From contig NZ_JARHUF010000010.1 in NCBI RefSeq assembly GCF_029223195.1, forward strand, positions 83,306 to 147,305: a DNA stretch of 64,000 nt. Reading direction: 5' to 3'. The stretch is from Vibrio sp. CAU 1672. Its GTDB lineage: Bacteria > Pseudomonadota > Gammaproteobacteria > Enterobacterales > Vibrionaceae. A program made the position numbers and the translations under genes. The notes under the pieces were generated by a model that ran no database searches, was not told the origin of the DNA, and was given only the letters and a program-made list of their open reading frames with translations. This document shows positions 28,849-39,078 of this stretch, in pieces. The stretch's first letter is position 1, and the number at the start of each line of letters is the position of its first letter.

Positions 28849-29050
28849 TGTTATTGTCTCTTACAGTGATAAGTTGCGGTGTGCGTCACCATTGCTTATT
28901 CAATGTAACAGTCGGGAACAAAAAAGATGTGATGTCACTCGCTTTTACGTCAACGGGCTACCTCGATGCTTTTATGCCGATCACAAACGAAGACATACGT
29001 TTGATCTTGTACTGTGCGCGGCTGGTCAGGTTCACCCGTTGAGCGCGATT

Positions 29051-29281
29051 TTATTTGCGGTTTAGATCTTTGAGTATGGCCTGTTTGGCGTGTTCTTCAG
29101 TTGGGGTTTCACCTTCCGGGACATCCAAGTCACCTTTTGACTGCAATCCCATTGCATCCTCAGCAATATGCAACCAGTCCGGGTGCCAGTAGTAAGGGTT
29201 ACCACCTGTGGGGTGATCCCAGCTGTGTACGCCCTTATGCACGCCGTTATAGGATAGATCGTCCATGGTAAACACTTTCAT
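29051..29281 (-). CDS. Small protein with PYYWHPDWLHIA motif, copy 2
   Basis: The 76-residue product shares GVHSWDHPTG and PYYWHPDWLHIAEDAMG with copy 1, then diverges. A perfect AGGAGG lies five bases before the ATG at 29281. The in-frame ATG at 29284 is only two bases from AGGAGG, so it is less likely. Function unknown. Confidence 0.78.
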   Translation of the reverse strand: MKVFTMDDLSYNGVHKGVHSWDHPTGGNPYYWHPDWLHIAEDAMGLQSKGDLDVPEGETPTEEHAKQAILKDLNRK

Positions 29282-29685
29282 CATAACCTCCTGATATAGG
29301 GTTCTTTTCATCTCATTGATAGTATGGAATATAAATTGAAATCACGCTGAAATATTTTTAATGAGTTTTTGGTGGAGATTGAACAGCGGAATCATAGCGA
29401 AATAGGATGCAGTCCAGACATAGTGTGAGTTTGCACATCAGAGATAGTGAGCGGCGTATGAGTCGCTGGTGGCGGCGGGATGCCGTGACAAGATAACCTT
29501 CCCGGGCAGGAGGTTAAAATCAGGTTTTTAGTATTCCCGGTGTGCGGATAAACATGGCGCATGTTCCGGAGCACTTCCGGTTAACATCTCCACATTCTGC
29601 TAGCGGTTGTGGAGCCAGTGACAGGCTTGTGTACTATTGGGATGGACTCAGCTCATCATCGGCCGATGTTTAGCCCGATAAGATC
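29282..29685. other. Intergenic region, nothing recognised
   Basis: About 400 bases between copy 2 and the asnS terminator. A 60-codon minus-strand frame here is low-complexity (proline- and threonine-rich) and has no ribosome-binding site. The promoter of the small genes is probably at the left end. Confidence 0.5.
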
Positions 29686-29711
29686 AAAAAAGCCTCCCGA
29701 AGGAGGCTTTT
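29686..29711 (-). terminator. Intrinsic terminator of asnS
   Basis: AAAAGCCTCC-ttcg-GGAGGCTTTTTT on the minus strand, 23 bases after the asnS stop. Confidence 0.9.
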
Positions 29712-29733
29712 GAACAATAACTTTACTTCTTGA

Positions 29734-31134
29734 TTAGAAGTTTGCAGAGCGTGGCGTACGTGGGAATGGGATCACGTCACGAACGTTGCCCATGCCGGTT
29801 ACGTAAGATACCAGACGCTCGAAGCCCAGACCGAAGCCTGCGTGTGGCACGGTGCCGTAACGGCGCAGGTCGCGGTACCAGCTCATGTGCTCAGGGTCGA
29901 TGCCCATGTCGCGCATACGTGAATCCAGAACGTCCAGACGCTCTTCACGCTGAGAACCACCGATGATTTCACCGATACCTGGTGCAAGAACGTCCATCGC
30001 TGCTACAGTCTTGCCATCGTCGTTCATACGCATGTAGAACGCTTTGATGTCTTTCGGGTAGTTCTTCACGATAACAGGCGCTTTGAAGTGTTCTTCAGCC
30101 AGGTAACGCTCGTGCTCAGAAGACATGTCGATACCCCATTCAACCGGGAACTCGAACTCACGACCAGAATCCAGCAGGATTTGGATCGCGTCAGTGTAGT
30201 CTACTTGGGCGAAGTCAGAAGACACGAACTGCTCCAGACGAGAGATAGCTTCTTTGTCGATGCGCTGGGCAAAGAACTCAAGGTCATCACGACGCTCTTC
30301 AAGTACTGCTTTGAACACGTACTTCAGCATGTCTTCAGCCAGTTTCGCTACGTCATCGAGTTCGGCGAACGCAACTTCAGGCTCAACCATCCAGAACTCC
30401 GCCAGGTGGCGGCTGGTGTTTGAGTTTTCAGCACGGAAAGTCGGGCCAAAGGTGTAAACTTTGCTTAGTGCACAAGCGTAAGCTTCCGCGTTTAGCTGGC
30501 CAGATACGGTCAGGAAGGTTTCTTTACCGAAGAAGTCTTCGTTGTAGTCCACTTTGCCAGCGTCAGTGCGAGGCAGGTTTTCCATGTCCAGCGTAGAAAC
30601 GCGGAACATTTCACCAGCGCCTTCTGCGTCAGAAGCGGTGATCAGTGGCGCAGAAACCCAGAAGTAACCTTGCTCGTGGTAGAAGCGGTGGATCGCCTGA
30701 GACAGGCAGTTACGTACACGGGCTACTGCACCGATCACGTTGGTGCGCGGACGCAGGTGCGCGACTTCACGCAGGTACTCGATAGAGTGACGAGTTTTTG
30801 CCATTGGGTAAGTATCAGCATCTTCTACCCAGCCAACTACTTTAACGTCAGTTGCGGCGAGTTCGAAATCCTGGCCTTTCGCCGGAGACTCAACAATCTT
30901 ACCAGTTACTTCAACAGAGCAGCCGGTAGTAAGCTTTAGCACTTCGTCGTTGTAATTATTAAGATTATTAGGGACCACGGCCTGAATCGGGTCGAAACAA
31001 GAACCGTCATAAATGGCAAGGAAAGAGATTCCAGCTTTGGAATCACGACGTGAACGGATCCAGCCGCGAACAGTGACTTCACTGTCTACCGCAAGCTTAC
31101 CGCATAGTACGTCAGATACAGGCGCGTAAGTCAT
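29734..31134 (-). CDS. asnS: Asparaginyl-tRNA synthetase
   Basis: The 466-residue class II synthetase has the OB-fold anticodon domain ([16 protein letters not shown]) and the catalytic core with motif 2 [21 protein letters not shown] and motif 3 [10 protein letters not shown]. Length equals E. coli AsnS. The ATG at 31134 is chosen because the family begins MTYAPV; a frame from 31152 adds six residues. Confidence 0.97.
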   Translation of the reverse strand: MTYAPVSDVLCGKLAVDSEVTVRGWIRSRRDSKAGISFLAIYDGSCFDPIQAVVPNNLNNYNDEVLKLTTGCSVEVTGKIVESPAKGQDFELAATDVKVVGWVEDADTYPMAKTRHSIEYLREVAHLRPRTNVIGAVARVRNCLSQAIHRFYHEQGYFWVSAPLITASDAEGAGEMFRVSTLDMENLPRTDAGKVDYNEDFFGKETFLTVSGQLNAEAYACALSKVYTFGPTFRAENSNTSRHLAEFWMVEPEVAFAELDDVAKLAEDMLKYVFKAVLEERRDDLEFFAQRIDKEAISRLEQFVSSDFAQVDYTDAIQILLDSGREFEFPVEWGIDMSSEHERYLAEEHFKAPVIVKNYPKDIKAFYMRMNDDGKTVAAMDVLAPGIGEIIGGSQREERLDVLDSRMRDMGIDPEHMSWYRDLRRYGTVPHAGFGLGFERLVSYVTGMGNVRDVIPFPRTPRSANF

Positions 31135-31322
31135 GTTATAAATATTCTCCATTGAGGTAAAAATTCAACCCGATGCTCAACAAAAGTGCTTGAAACAAAA
31201 TATTTTTGTTTAAAAAAACAGCAAGGCGTCGGGTTGTATAGAATTTTACAGATTCAACGGCACATATTACCTGTCAATTCGCCAGCTTCAACCTTTATTA
31301 TCAATTTGGCGGCGAGATTTTG

Positions 31323-32948
31323 TTATTTGCTGGCGCTTTTGCTCTCCGATAATGCAAATTGGTTCAACAATCTCTCCAGATGATCAGAGAGCTGTTCCAG
31401 AGCGACACTAATATCACGGGTATGCGATGCGGATTGGGAGGTATCATTGGCATGCCGGGTGATGGTATCGACTTTATTTTGAATGTTGAGGCTGACTTGA
31501 GAGGTGGTTTGCGTTTGCTGTTGAATTAGCTGGGCGTGCTGGAGCACCTGATGCATTTCCTCAACGACTACACGCATGCTGTCAGACAAGGTTTCCACTT
31601 CCACTGAGCGCTGGTGGGCGTACTGACAGACATGATCCACCGAGGAGAGTGATTCGATGCTGCCTTGCTGGAACTGGGCAATAATAGTCTCGATGTTACC
31701 GGTTGCTTCGGAGGTACGTGAGGCGAGGCTGCGTACTTCATCGGCCACTACCGCGAATCCCCGGCCTTGCTCTCCGGCCCGTGCCGCCTCAATCGCGGCA
31801 TTCAGTGCCAGTAAGTTGGTTTGCTCAGCGATGCCTTTAATCACATCTAAAATGGTTGAGACTTCACTGGTTTGTTGATTTAGCGTGGTGATTTTTTCTC
31901 TTACGGTATCAATATCACCAACTAAACTTTTGATCTCTTCACTTACGGTGTGGGCTTGCGCAGCGCTTTGCGTCGCGACTTCTACGGTATGGTTGATCAC
32001 CCGGGTCGCTTCGATGGTCGCCTGTTCGACCTCAGATTGCTGTAGCTGCATATCGCTGATGTTATGCTGTACTTCGCTGGTCTCACTTTGTTGGTTATTC
32101 GCCGCATCATCCGTCGATTGAGCGACATTGGTCAGTTGGCTGGCTGAGTCTGCCAACGAGTGCGAGGTTTGTTGTACTTTGGTCAGGCTTTCAGACACCG
32201 TATCCATGAACGAGTTGATCGAATCTGCCAGTTGGCCCACCTCGTCGTGTTGAGCGTGAACCAAGCGTTGGGCGAGGTTCTTGCTGGCACTGACGTTGGA
32301 CATAAACGTCGAGGTTTTCTGGATTGGACGGACAATGATTTTGCGGATCAGCCCCATGGTGATCAGAAAGCCGACAAAAGCGATTGTGGACATGATCCCC
32401 ATGGCGTACAGCGCTTGCTTGTCAATCATTGAACTGACATGGCTCATGTTATATTCGAGACGAATGGCACCGAGCACTTCACCCTCAGGCGCGATATGGC
32501 AGGACACGCAATTGGTGCCACGATAGTTCTCGCTTGATTTCATTGGTAGCGCGACGACGATCCCCTGACCCCAGTCGGCGTTGATCGGCTCAATCACGTA
32601 CTCACCACTGAGCGCGCGCCGGTCGATGTCATCCTGCGGCTGCTGGTCTTTCTGGCCCGGGCCATAGAGTTTGGACACCGTTTCTGCACGCAGGACTCTG
32701 ACTTGTTCGATCCCGTCTTGCGCCAGGGCTTTTTGCCTGAGCGTCTCTTTTTGTGCCATGGTGCCGGTTAGCATCATCATATTGAGGCTGTCAAAGTAGT
32801 TACTGGCTTTGTCGTGCAGTTGCTCACTGAGCACATCATTGATCAGGGATTTTTGCTGGTAATACTGATACGCCGTTGACACAGCGAGTACGCAACTGAA
32901 CACGCCGATCAGGGTAAGAAGTAACTTGAAGGTGATGGTTGAGCGCAT
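31323..32948 (-). CDS. Chemoreceptor with periplasmic c-type heme site
   Basis: The 541-residue methyl-accepting protein has membrane segments at about 7-28 and 180-200, a periplasmic domain, HAMP and the signalling hairpin ([23 protein letters not shown]). The periplasmic part contains C147-V-S-C150-H151, a classic covalent heme c motif, in a DUF3365-like domain. Heme-c chemoreceptors are known in deltaproteobacteria as redox or gas sensors. Here it could sense oxygen, NO or redox potential; the ligand is inferred. It is divergent from the DJ-1/PfpI-type gene. Confidence 0.9.
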   Translation of the reverse strand: MRSTITFKLLLTLIGVFSCVLAVSTAYQYYQQKSLINDVLSEQLHDKASNYFDSLNMMMLTGTMAQKETLRQKALAQDGIEQVRVLRAETVSKLYGPGQKDQQPQDDIDRRALSGEYVIEPINADWGQGIVVALPMKSSENYRGTNCVSCHIAPEGEVLGAIRLEYNMSHVSSMIDKQALYAMGIMSTIAFVGFLITMGLIRKIIVRPIQKTSTFMSNVSASKNLAQRLVHAQHDEVGQLADSINSFMDTVSESLTKVQQTSHSLADSASQLTNVAQSTDDAANNQQSETSEVQHNISDMQLQQSEVEQATIEATRVINHTVEVATQSAAQAHTVSEEIKSLVGDIDTVREKITTLNQQTSEVSTILDVIKGIAEQTNLLALNAAIEAARAGEQGRGFAVVADEVRSLASRTSEATGNIETIIAQFQQGSIESLSSVDHVCQYAHQRSVEVETLSDSMRVVVEEMHQVLQHAQLIQQQTQTTSQVSLNIQNKVDTITRHANDTSQSASHTRDISVALEQLSDHLERLLNQFALSESKSASK

Positions 32949-33267
32949 ATTATCTTATTTTTATCTTATTTTAATTGAACCCAGATATTGTAGGGCTTTG
33001 GCGAGGGATGGGCGATTTACCCGACATATGAATGTGACCCCATAGGCAGTGCGGTTGATGTAAATGTGATGTAATTAACGTGTAATCAATATTTTGGCGT
33101 AATGCCAATAAAATGACAACAGAAAAGCGTGATCGGCATATCAGGTGCTAGTTGTGCTTGATGGCAAGGTGCAATGCCGGGATTAGCATGGGTAAATGAC
33201 CACTGGTTTGGTGGTCAGGACGAAAGCAGGGGATTCACTTATCGCGTTTTATGGGCAGGGAGGCACA
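32949..33267. other. Divergent promoter region
   Basis: About 320 AT-rich bases between the heme chemoreceptor and the DJ-1/PfpI gene. I see no convincing operator or terminator. Confidence 0.45.
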
Positions 33268-33852
33268 ATGAACATTGGCATTTATATTTATGATAACGCA
33301 GAGGTGCTGGATTTCTCCGGGCCCTTTGAAGTGCTGAGCACGGCAAAACGCCTGGGTGCTGAGAACTGGCATGTCTTTCTGATAGCGGAATACACTAAAC
33401 CGGTTGTCGCGCGCGGCGGTTACCATGTGCTGCCGCACTATTCTATCCAGCACCATCCGCCCATCGATGTCCTGCTGGTCGCCGGCGGTGTGCATGGCGG
33501 TGAACTGGCCAAATCGGAGCTGAGCCGCTGGATACGAGCGCTGGAACCTACTGCCAGGATAATGGCCTCGGTATGCACCGGGGCATTTTTGCTGGCACAA
33601 GCGGGGCTGCTTGATGGCCGTTCGGTCACAACCCACTGGCAGGACATTCCCGAACTTACCAGTCAGTTTCCCGGCCTGAATGTGGTGAACAACCGACGCT
33701 GGATTGTTGACGGCAAATACATTACTTCTGGTGGCATCTCGGCCGGGATTGATATGAGTTTATATCTGGTATCGATACTTCACAGCCCGGCCCTGGCCGG
33801 GCAGGTCGCACGCCAAATGGAATACCGGTGGCAAATCAACCCTGAAGCATAG
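33268..33852 (+). CDS. DJ-1/PfpI-family protein
   Basis: The 194-residue protein has the DJ-1/PfpI fold, with the nucleophile elbow cysteine in ASVCTGAFLLAQAGLLDG and the segment VTTHWQD. It matches the isonitrile-hydratase or GATase1-like subgroup without the AraC DNA-binding tail. GGGAGG precedes the ATG at 33268; the longer frame from 33196 has no support. The activity is unassigned. Confidence 0.85.
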   Translation: MNIGIYIYDNAEVLDFSGPFEVLSTAKRLGAENWHVFLIAEYTKPVVARGGYHVLPHYSIQHHPPIDVLLVAGGVHGGELAKSELSRWIRALEPTARIMASVCTGAFLLAQAGLLDGRSVTTHWQDIPELTSQFPGLNVVNNRRWIVDGKYITSGGISAGIDMSLYLVSILHSPALAGQVARQMEYRWQINPEA

Positions 33853-34101
33853 TGGTGCGGCTTATATCGCAGCGCCCTGGAGGAATGGTATTGATAAAAT
33901 TAATACTAGCCGTAGAAGAATTGTGGCACAGTCCACGGAGTGCGATATACTACGTGCTGCGAATATGGCGTTTTTATCAAACAGGGAAGAGCGACGCAGC
34001 AACCATGGAACATTGTGTATTCACCAGATAGGAATTTGCGCTGTATTTACTTGAATAAATATTAGTTAAATCAAAGGTTTATTATTTTGAGTTCCCGTAC
34101 A

Positions 34102-34458
34102 ATGGAATTATATAAAGAATTTATGTTCGAGGCAGCACATCGCCTACCACACGTGCCTGAAGGGCATAAATGCGGCCGTTTGCATGGACACTCGTTCTTA
34201 GTGCGCCTTTATGTGGAAGGCGAGGTGGATCCACATACCGGTTGGATTGTTGACTTTGCCGAGATCAAAGCGGCATTCAAACCTATCTACGACCGTCTGG
34301 ATCACTACTATCTGAACGACATTGAAGGGCTGGAAAATCCAACCAGTGAAGTGCTGGCAAAATGGATTTGGCAACAGTTAAAGCCAAACCTGCCACTATT
34401 GAGTAAAGTTGAAATTAAAGAAACGTGTACCGCAGGCTGCATTTACAAGGGTGAATGA
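34102..34458 (+). CDS. queD: 6-carboxy-tetrahydropterin synthase
   Basis: This 118-residue enzyme of queuosine synthesis has zinc histidines H13, H28 and H30 (AAHRLP and GRLHGH) and catalytic C24, plus the terminal ETCTAGCIY segment. Length fits the family. The ATG at 34102 is preferred to TTG 34087. No PreQ1 riboswitch was recognised in the leader. Confidence 0.93.
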   Translation: MELYKEFMFEAAHRLPHVPEGHKCGRLHGHSFLVRLYVEGEVDPHTGWIVDFAEIKAAFKPIYDRLDHYYLNDIEGLENPTSEVLAKWIWQQLKPNLPLLSKVEIKETCTAGCIYKGE

Positions 34459-34480
34459 TTGAGCTTTCGATGCAGAAGTA

Positions 34481-34509
34481 AAAAAGCAAGCGCTACGCTT
34501 GCTTTTTTT
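34481..34509 (+). terminator. Intrinsic terminator of queD
   Basis: AAAAAGCAAGCG-cta-CGCTTGCTTTTTTT hairpin, 23 bases after the stop. Confidence 0.9.
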
Positions 34510-34701
34510 GTACCTCACTTTTGCGTACAGGCGCAGGTTATACCAATCTTCATCAGTATATGATCATTCTTGCTGGTTAACATCGCAGATAACGGCGTTG
34601 TAGATTTGATAATCGGAATAACCAGTTAACCGAAAATTGCGCCTTGTCTGAAGCGATTTTTCCTGCGCCATTACCTGGACCGCTAGTTATCCAGACAGGT
34701 A

Positions 34702-35169
34702 TCAGGCAAGCTCATGGCGCATGATGTTCTCTTTACCGGTATTACCCAATATGGTTTTCTCGGTGCTGTCAAAACCTGCTGCCGTAAAGAAACGGCAGGC
34801 GGATGAGTTACGCACGGGTACAGAGACACACAGTGATGTACTCTCGGTATCAATCGCATAAGCATAGGTGAGCAGCTTTGTCAGCGCGGCTTTGCCAATC
34901 CCCTGACGCTGAAAGCGGCGGTCGATCATGATATAGCTCAACCCTAGCTCGTGGCGCATTGCAAATGGCGCATGTTGGAAAAAGCCTTTGTCGATAATTA
35001 AGAATCCGGCAGTGACGTAGTTGTAATAGATAGTGACAAAAGTATCTGACGGACTGCGTTGCTGATAGGCCTGCTCAAACGGGATAAACCAATCTTTTTG
35101 GTCATCTTGCACAGTAAGTTGCATCAAGCTGGAAAAGTCTTTCAAGCGGGTTGGCTTTAAGGCAATCAT
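34702..35169 (-). CDS. GNAT-family acetyltransferase
   Basis: The 155-residue protein has the acetyl-CoA-binding loop in DRRFQRQGIGKAAL and a later NSSACRFFTAAGF motif B. It resembles spermidine/aminoglycoside-type GNAT enzymes; the substrate is unknown. Confidence 0.85.
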   Translation of the reverse strand: MIALKPTRLKDFSSLMQLTVQDDQKDWFIPFEQAYQQRSPSDTFVTIYYNYVTAGFLIIDKGFFQHAPFAMRHELGLSYIMIDRRFQRQGIGKAALTKLLTYAYAIDTESTSLCVSVPVRNSSACRFFTAAGFDSTEKTILGNTGKENIMRHELA

Positions 35170-35254
35170 GGGGTGACGGGGAATTTATACAGGATACTAG
35201 TATTATAAAACGCAGCGTTGAGCTGTGGCAACGGAATATCAAAAGTAAACAGAT

Positions 35255-35283
35255 AAAAAAACCCGAGCGATGCCCGGGCTTTT
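35255..35283 (-). terminator. Intrinsic terminator of sdaA
   Basis: On the minus strand an AAAGCCCG / CGGGTTTT hairpin (one G-T pair) runs into T7, 17 bases after the sdaA stop. Confidence 0.8.
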
Positions 35284-35300
35284 ACGAAGGAGGTGCGGCA

Positions 35301-36662
35301 TTAGCAGATAACTTTTACTGCCAGGCCACCTTGAGAGGTTTCGCGGTATTTGGCGTTCATGTCTTTACCGGTCTCCAGCATGGTTTCAATCACCTTATCC
35401 AGAGAAACACGCGGTGCAGAAGAACGACGCATAGCCATGCGGGTTGAGTTGATCGCTTTTACCGCTGCGATGCCATTACGCTCAATACAAGGAACCTGCA
35501 CCTGACCGGCAACCGGGTCACAGGTGAGGCCCAGGTTGTGCTCCATGGCGATTTCCGCCGCCATACACACTTGCTCCGGGCTACCACCCATCAGCTCAGC
35601 CAGGCCGGCTGCGGCCATCGAACATGCCACGCCGACTTCACCCTGACAGCCCACTTCGGCACCAGAGATCGAGGCATTACGCTTGTATAGACCACCGATT
35701 GCACCAGATGCTGCAAAGTAGCGGATGTAATCTTTCTCAGTAACGGTTTGGATGAACTTGTTGTAGTAGGCCAGTACCGCAGGGATGATGCCACACGCTC
35801 CGTTAGTCGGTGCAGTCACGACACGGCCACCGGCGGCGTTCTCTTCATTGACGGCGAAGGCAAACATGTTCACCCAGTCAACCACAGACATAGGGTCGTT
35901 AGAGGTTTTTTCTGATGTCAGCAACTGTTGGCGCAGGGCTGCTGCACGGCGTGGTACACGCAGTGGTCCCGGCAGGATACCTTCTTCATTCATACCGCGT
36001 TCCATACATTCATGCATGGTTTTCCAGATGTTAGCGAAGTAAGTGCGGGTCGATTCTTCAGAATGCAGGGAGTGCTCGTTTTTCATTACCAGCGAGCTGA
36101 TAGACAAGCCATTCTCACGGCACTGGTTAACTAACTCTTCTGCAGTGGTGAACTCGTAAGGCGCTTTGATTGGGTTCTCTGCTTCCTTACCAAAGTTTTC
36201 CTCATCAACGATGAAGCCACCGCCGATAGAGTAGTACGTTTTCGAGTACACGTTTTTGTCATCGATCCACGCATGGATCTGCATGCCGTTTTCGTGCAGT
36301 TCAAGGTTAGTGGTATGGAAGTTCATCCCGCCTTCGCGAGGGAACGAGACTGTATGACAGTGCATGCCAACAGGTAGGCGTTCAGTTTCTTCTACGCGCG
36401 CGATAAAGCCCGGAATAGAGTCGATATCAACTTTCTCAGGGGTATTGCCTGCAAGACCCATGATGATGGCGATATCCGTGTGGTGACCTTTCCCTGTCAG
36501 TGATAGTGATCCATAAACGTCAACGGTGATTTTAGTGATGTCGCGCAATTTTCCCATTGCACGCAGGTCATCAATAAACTCTTTACCCGCTTTCATGGGG
36601 CCTACAGTGTGAGAGCTGGAAGGACCAACACCGATTTTATAGATATCAAATACACTAATCAT
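35301..36662 (-). CDS. sdaA: L-serine dehydratase (deaminase), 4Fe-4S type
   Basis: The 453-residue enzyme converts L-serine to pyruvate and ammonia. It has the family start [19 protein letters not shown] and the iron-sulfur cysteines around [17 protein letters not shown] and VPCIERN. It follows the serine transporter gene on the same strand, giving a serine uptake and breakdown unit. sdaB is the equivalent name in relatives. Confidence 0.95.
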   Translation of the reverse strand: MISVFDIYKIGVGPSSSHTVGPMKAGKEFIDDLRAMGKLRDITKITVDVYGSLSLTGKGHHTDIAIIMGLAGNTPEKVDIDSIPGFIARVEETERLPVGMHCHTVSFPREGGMNFHTTNLELHENGMQIHAWIDDKNVYSKTYYSIGGGFIVDEENFGKEAENPIKAPYEFTTAEELVNQCRENGLSISSLVMKNEHSLHSEESTRTYFANIWKTMHECMERGMNEEGILPGPLRVPRRAAALRQQLLTSEKTSNDPMSVVDWVNMFAFAVNEENAAGGRVVTAPTNGACGIIPAVLAYYNKFIQTVTEKDYIRYFAASGAIGGLYKRNASISGAEVGCQGEVGVACSMAAAGLAELMGGSPEQVCMAAEIAMEHNLGLTCDPVAGQVQVPCIERNGIAAVKAINSTRMAMRRSSAPRVSLDKVIETMLETGKDMNAKYRETSQGGLAVKVIC

Positions 36663-36680
36663 ATCGATTACCTCAGAATA

Positions 36681-36705
36681 AAGCCCCCCGTAGAGCGGGA
36701 GGCTT
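36681..36705 (-). promoter_or_regulatory. Intercistronic hairpin between sdaC and sdaA
   Basis: GCCTCCCG / CGGGGGGC stem with one T-G pair, in the 95-base gap and followed only by TTTATT. It is a candidate attenuator or RNA-processing hairpin. Confidence 0.5.
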
Positions 36706-36757
36706 ACTTTTTATCGTTATATTCTTAATTCAACCACGCGTGATTAATCAGCAGTGA

Positions 36758-38011
36758 TTAAAGAGCGCCGTAGATTACAGAACTAATAGCGGCAAGGCCA
36801 CAGATTGCTGTGAAAATCTGTACAGGTGCAGAAGTTTTGTACTTCGCCATCGCTGGTACTTTTTGCATTGCAAATACTGGCATCAAGAACAGGATAGCGG
36901 CAATCATTGGTGCGCCCATGGTCTCAATCATGCCCAGGATGCTTGGGTTAACGATAGCTACGATCCAAGTCGTGATAACGATGAACAGTAGTGAAGCTTT
37001 TTCAATCTTGCTTACTGGTTTTTCAGAGCGAGACTTGATCAGGCCAACCAGACCTTCGTGCGCGCCCAGGAAGTGACCGAAGTAGCTTGAAGTGATCGCC
37101 GCGAAAGCAACCAGCGGACCCATGTAAGAGATCAGTGGAGATTCGTGAACGTTCGCCAGGTAAGAAAGTACTGAAATGTTTTGCTCTTTCGCTGTAGCCA
37201 GTTGCTCTGGAGAAAGAGACAGAACTACAGAGAATACGAAGAACATTACGAAGCCCATCAGCATCATTGCTGCGCCGCCAGTGATCGCGTCAGTTTTCTT
37301 AACCGCGTTGTCACCGTGTTGCAGGCGCTGGTCTTTAGAGAACTGAGAGATGATTGGGCTGTGGTTGAAAGAGAACACGATGATTGGGATCGCCAGCCAT
37401 ACAATCGTTGGCATTGAACCCCAGTCAGGTGAAACTTCCATCATTGAACTGTTCCAGTCCGGGATCAGGTAGAAAGACAGCGCAAGCAGGATAAATACCA
37501 GTGGGTATACCATCGCCGATGTGGCTTTTAGCATCAGTTCTTTACCAAACACCACGCCTGCTGTCATTGCCGCGATCAGCGCACCCGATAGCAGCCAGCG
37601 AGGGATTGACTCCATGCCAATCTGGTTGACCAGGAACGAATCTACTGTGTTGGTAATACCAACGCCGTAAATCAGAACAATTGGGTAGATGGCGAAAAAG
37701 TAGGCAAAAGTGATAAGGTTTGCGCCAGTCTTACCAAAGTGTTCTTCCACTGTGTCAGTGATATCAGCTTCAGGGTTTTTTGCAGATAGTACGAAACGCG
37801 CCAGAGATTTGTGAGCAAACCAGGTCATTGGTGCAGCAATTAGTGAAAGAATTACTAATGGCCAGAAACCGCCAGCACCTGCTTTGATTGGTAGGAACAG
37901 GACGCCAGCGCCCACAGCAGTGCCGAACAGAGACAGACACCAGGTAAAGTCTTTGTAAGTAAACTTACTAGACGATTGTGCGGTAGAAACCGCAGAAGTA
38001 TTAGTAGTCAT
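36758..38011 (-). CDS. sdaC: Serine transporter of the HAAAP family
   Basis: The 417-residue membrane carrier has eleven predicted helices. Its opening helix WCLSLFGTAVGAGVLFLPIKAG and the FSFNHSPIISQFSKDQR segment are typical of SdaC. It lies upstream of sdaA, as sdaCB in E. coli. Proton-driven serine uptake is the known family role. Confidence 0.93.
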   Translation of the reverse strand: MTTNTSAVSTAQSSSKFTYKDFTWCLSLFGTAVGAGVLFLPIKAGAGGFWPLVILSLIAAPMTWFAHKSLARFVLSAKNPEADITDTVEEHFGKTGANLITFAYFFAIYPIVLIYGVGITNTVDSFLVNQIGMESIPRWLLSGALIAAMTAGVVFGKELMLKATSAMVYPLVFILLALSFYLIPDWNSSMMEVSPDWGSMPTIVWLAIPIIVFSFNHSPIISQFSKDQRLQHGDNAVKKTDAITGGAAMMLMGFVMFFVFSVVLSLSPEQLATAKEQNISVLSYLANVHESPLISYMGPLVAFAAITSSYFGHFLGAHEGLVGLIKSRSEKPVSKIEKASLLFIVITTWIVAIVNPSILGMIETMGAPMIAAILFLMPVFAMQKVPAMAKYKTSAPVQIFTAICGLAAISSVIYGAL

Positions 38012-38299
38012 TTTTTGATACTCATTTTTGGGAACAGGAAATAAGTCGGCAGCGATTTTGCAAGATTTTGCAAAGCGAAAAATAGATCTAAATCATATAT
38101 TGTTCGAGCTTATTGAATGATGTATCAAAAAGCTGCGTCTTATCACGAAAACGCCGTGCTACATGTGATTATTGTTAATACTTCGGATTAGAAAAATTAA
38201 TCTTAAGATAAACTTTGCAAAGTTTTGGCAAACTAAACGTTTGCGTTGGAAATGGTTAATTAAACTAATGTGAATGAAAGTTTTTAAGCTTGTTGATAG
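38012..38299. promoter_or_regulatory. sdaC promoter region with perfect 14-base palindrome
   Basis: AACTTTGCAAAGTT at 38211-38224 is a perfect palindrome about 200 bases upstream of sdaC. Two direct GATTTTGCAA copies lie near 38053-38072, sharing the TTTGCAA word. They may be sites for one regulator of serine use. Confidence 0.4.
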
Positions 38300-38902
38300 T
38301 TAGCTCTGAAGAATGAGGTGTTGCTGTAACGATTCAATGATCTGCGCCGTCATTCCCCAGATAAAGTGCTGCTGGTAAGGAATGGCAAAGACCCGATGGT
38401 GATGATCTCTTACTCGAAATTTGGCGCTGAAAAGCTTTTCAGCGTCGAGCAAATGACTGGCGGGGACTTCAAACACCGCTGCCACTTCATTGTGATCAAT
38501 CCGGGTATGGTAGTCTGCGGAGACAAATGCTAAAAATGGTGTGACATGAAATAGACTAATGGTTGGCAAGCGCGGAAGCTGACCAAAAATTTCAACTTTT
38601 TCAGGATGTAAGCCAATTTCTTCGTAGGCTTCCCGTAGGGCAGTTTGGGCCAATGATTTATCTTGCGGTTCAAACTTACCGCCGGGAAAACTGATTTGCC
38701 CGGGGTGATGGCGCAGGTGTTTCGCGCGCTCGGTCAAAATCACCTGCATGCCGTTTTCTCTTTCAACGAAACCGATCAACACCGCCGCATCGCGGAAGGA
38801 TTGCTTGTTGAGCTTGGCAAGGCGCTGCAACGATTCGCTGTGGTAGCCACTGGGCAGGGTCAACTGAAAAACTTGCAGCAACTGCGCTTTGTCTATTTCC
38901 AT
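38300..38902 (-). CDS. nudL: NUDIX CoA pyrophosphatase-like hydrolase
   Basis: The 200-residue protein has a full NUDIX box (GKFEPQDK...REAYEEIG) preceded by the LRHHPGQISFPGG segment characteristic of the NudL/CoAse subgroup. It would hydrolyse coenzyme A or related diphosphates. Standalone gene. Confidence 0.88.
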   Translation of the reverse strand: MEIDKAQLLQVFQLTLPSGYHSESLQRLAKLNKQSFRDAAVLIGFVERENGMQVILTERAKHLRHHPGQISFPGGKFEPQDKSLAQTALREAYEEIGLHPEKVEIFGQLPRLPTISLFHVTPFLAFVSADYHTRIDHNEVAAVFEVPASHLLDAEKLFSAKFRVRDHHHRVFAIPYQQHFIWGMTAQIIESLQQHLILQS

Positions 38903-39078
38903 ACGTTATTCCTTTCATTACTTCTCTAGGCCAACATTGCTTCTCCCGGCCAACTGGTTTCCGGTACGTGGCATGCCACAACAGCAGGCATGTGCCTGCG
39001 GTCGACATTAATTTGAAACTTATAATGTTATACACCATTCTTAAACTTAACACGTTTCTTAAGGAGAAGGAGCGGCCG

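Noticed and set aside
29392..29574. 60-codon minus-strand frame
   Set aside because: Low-complexity, no ribosome-binding site and no family resemblance.
33853..34101. PreQ1 riboswitch upstream of queD
   Set aside because: No compact hairpin followed by an A-rich tail matching PreQ1 aptamers was found.
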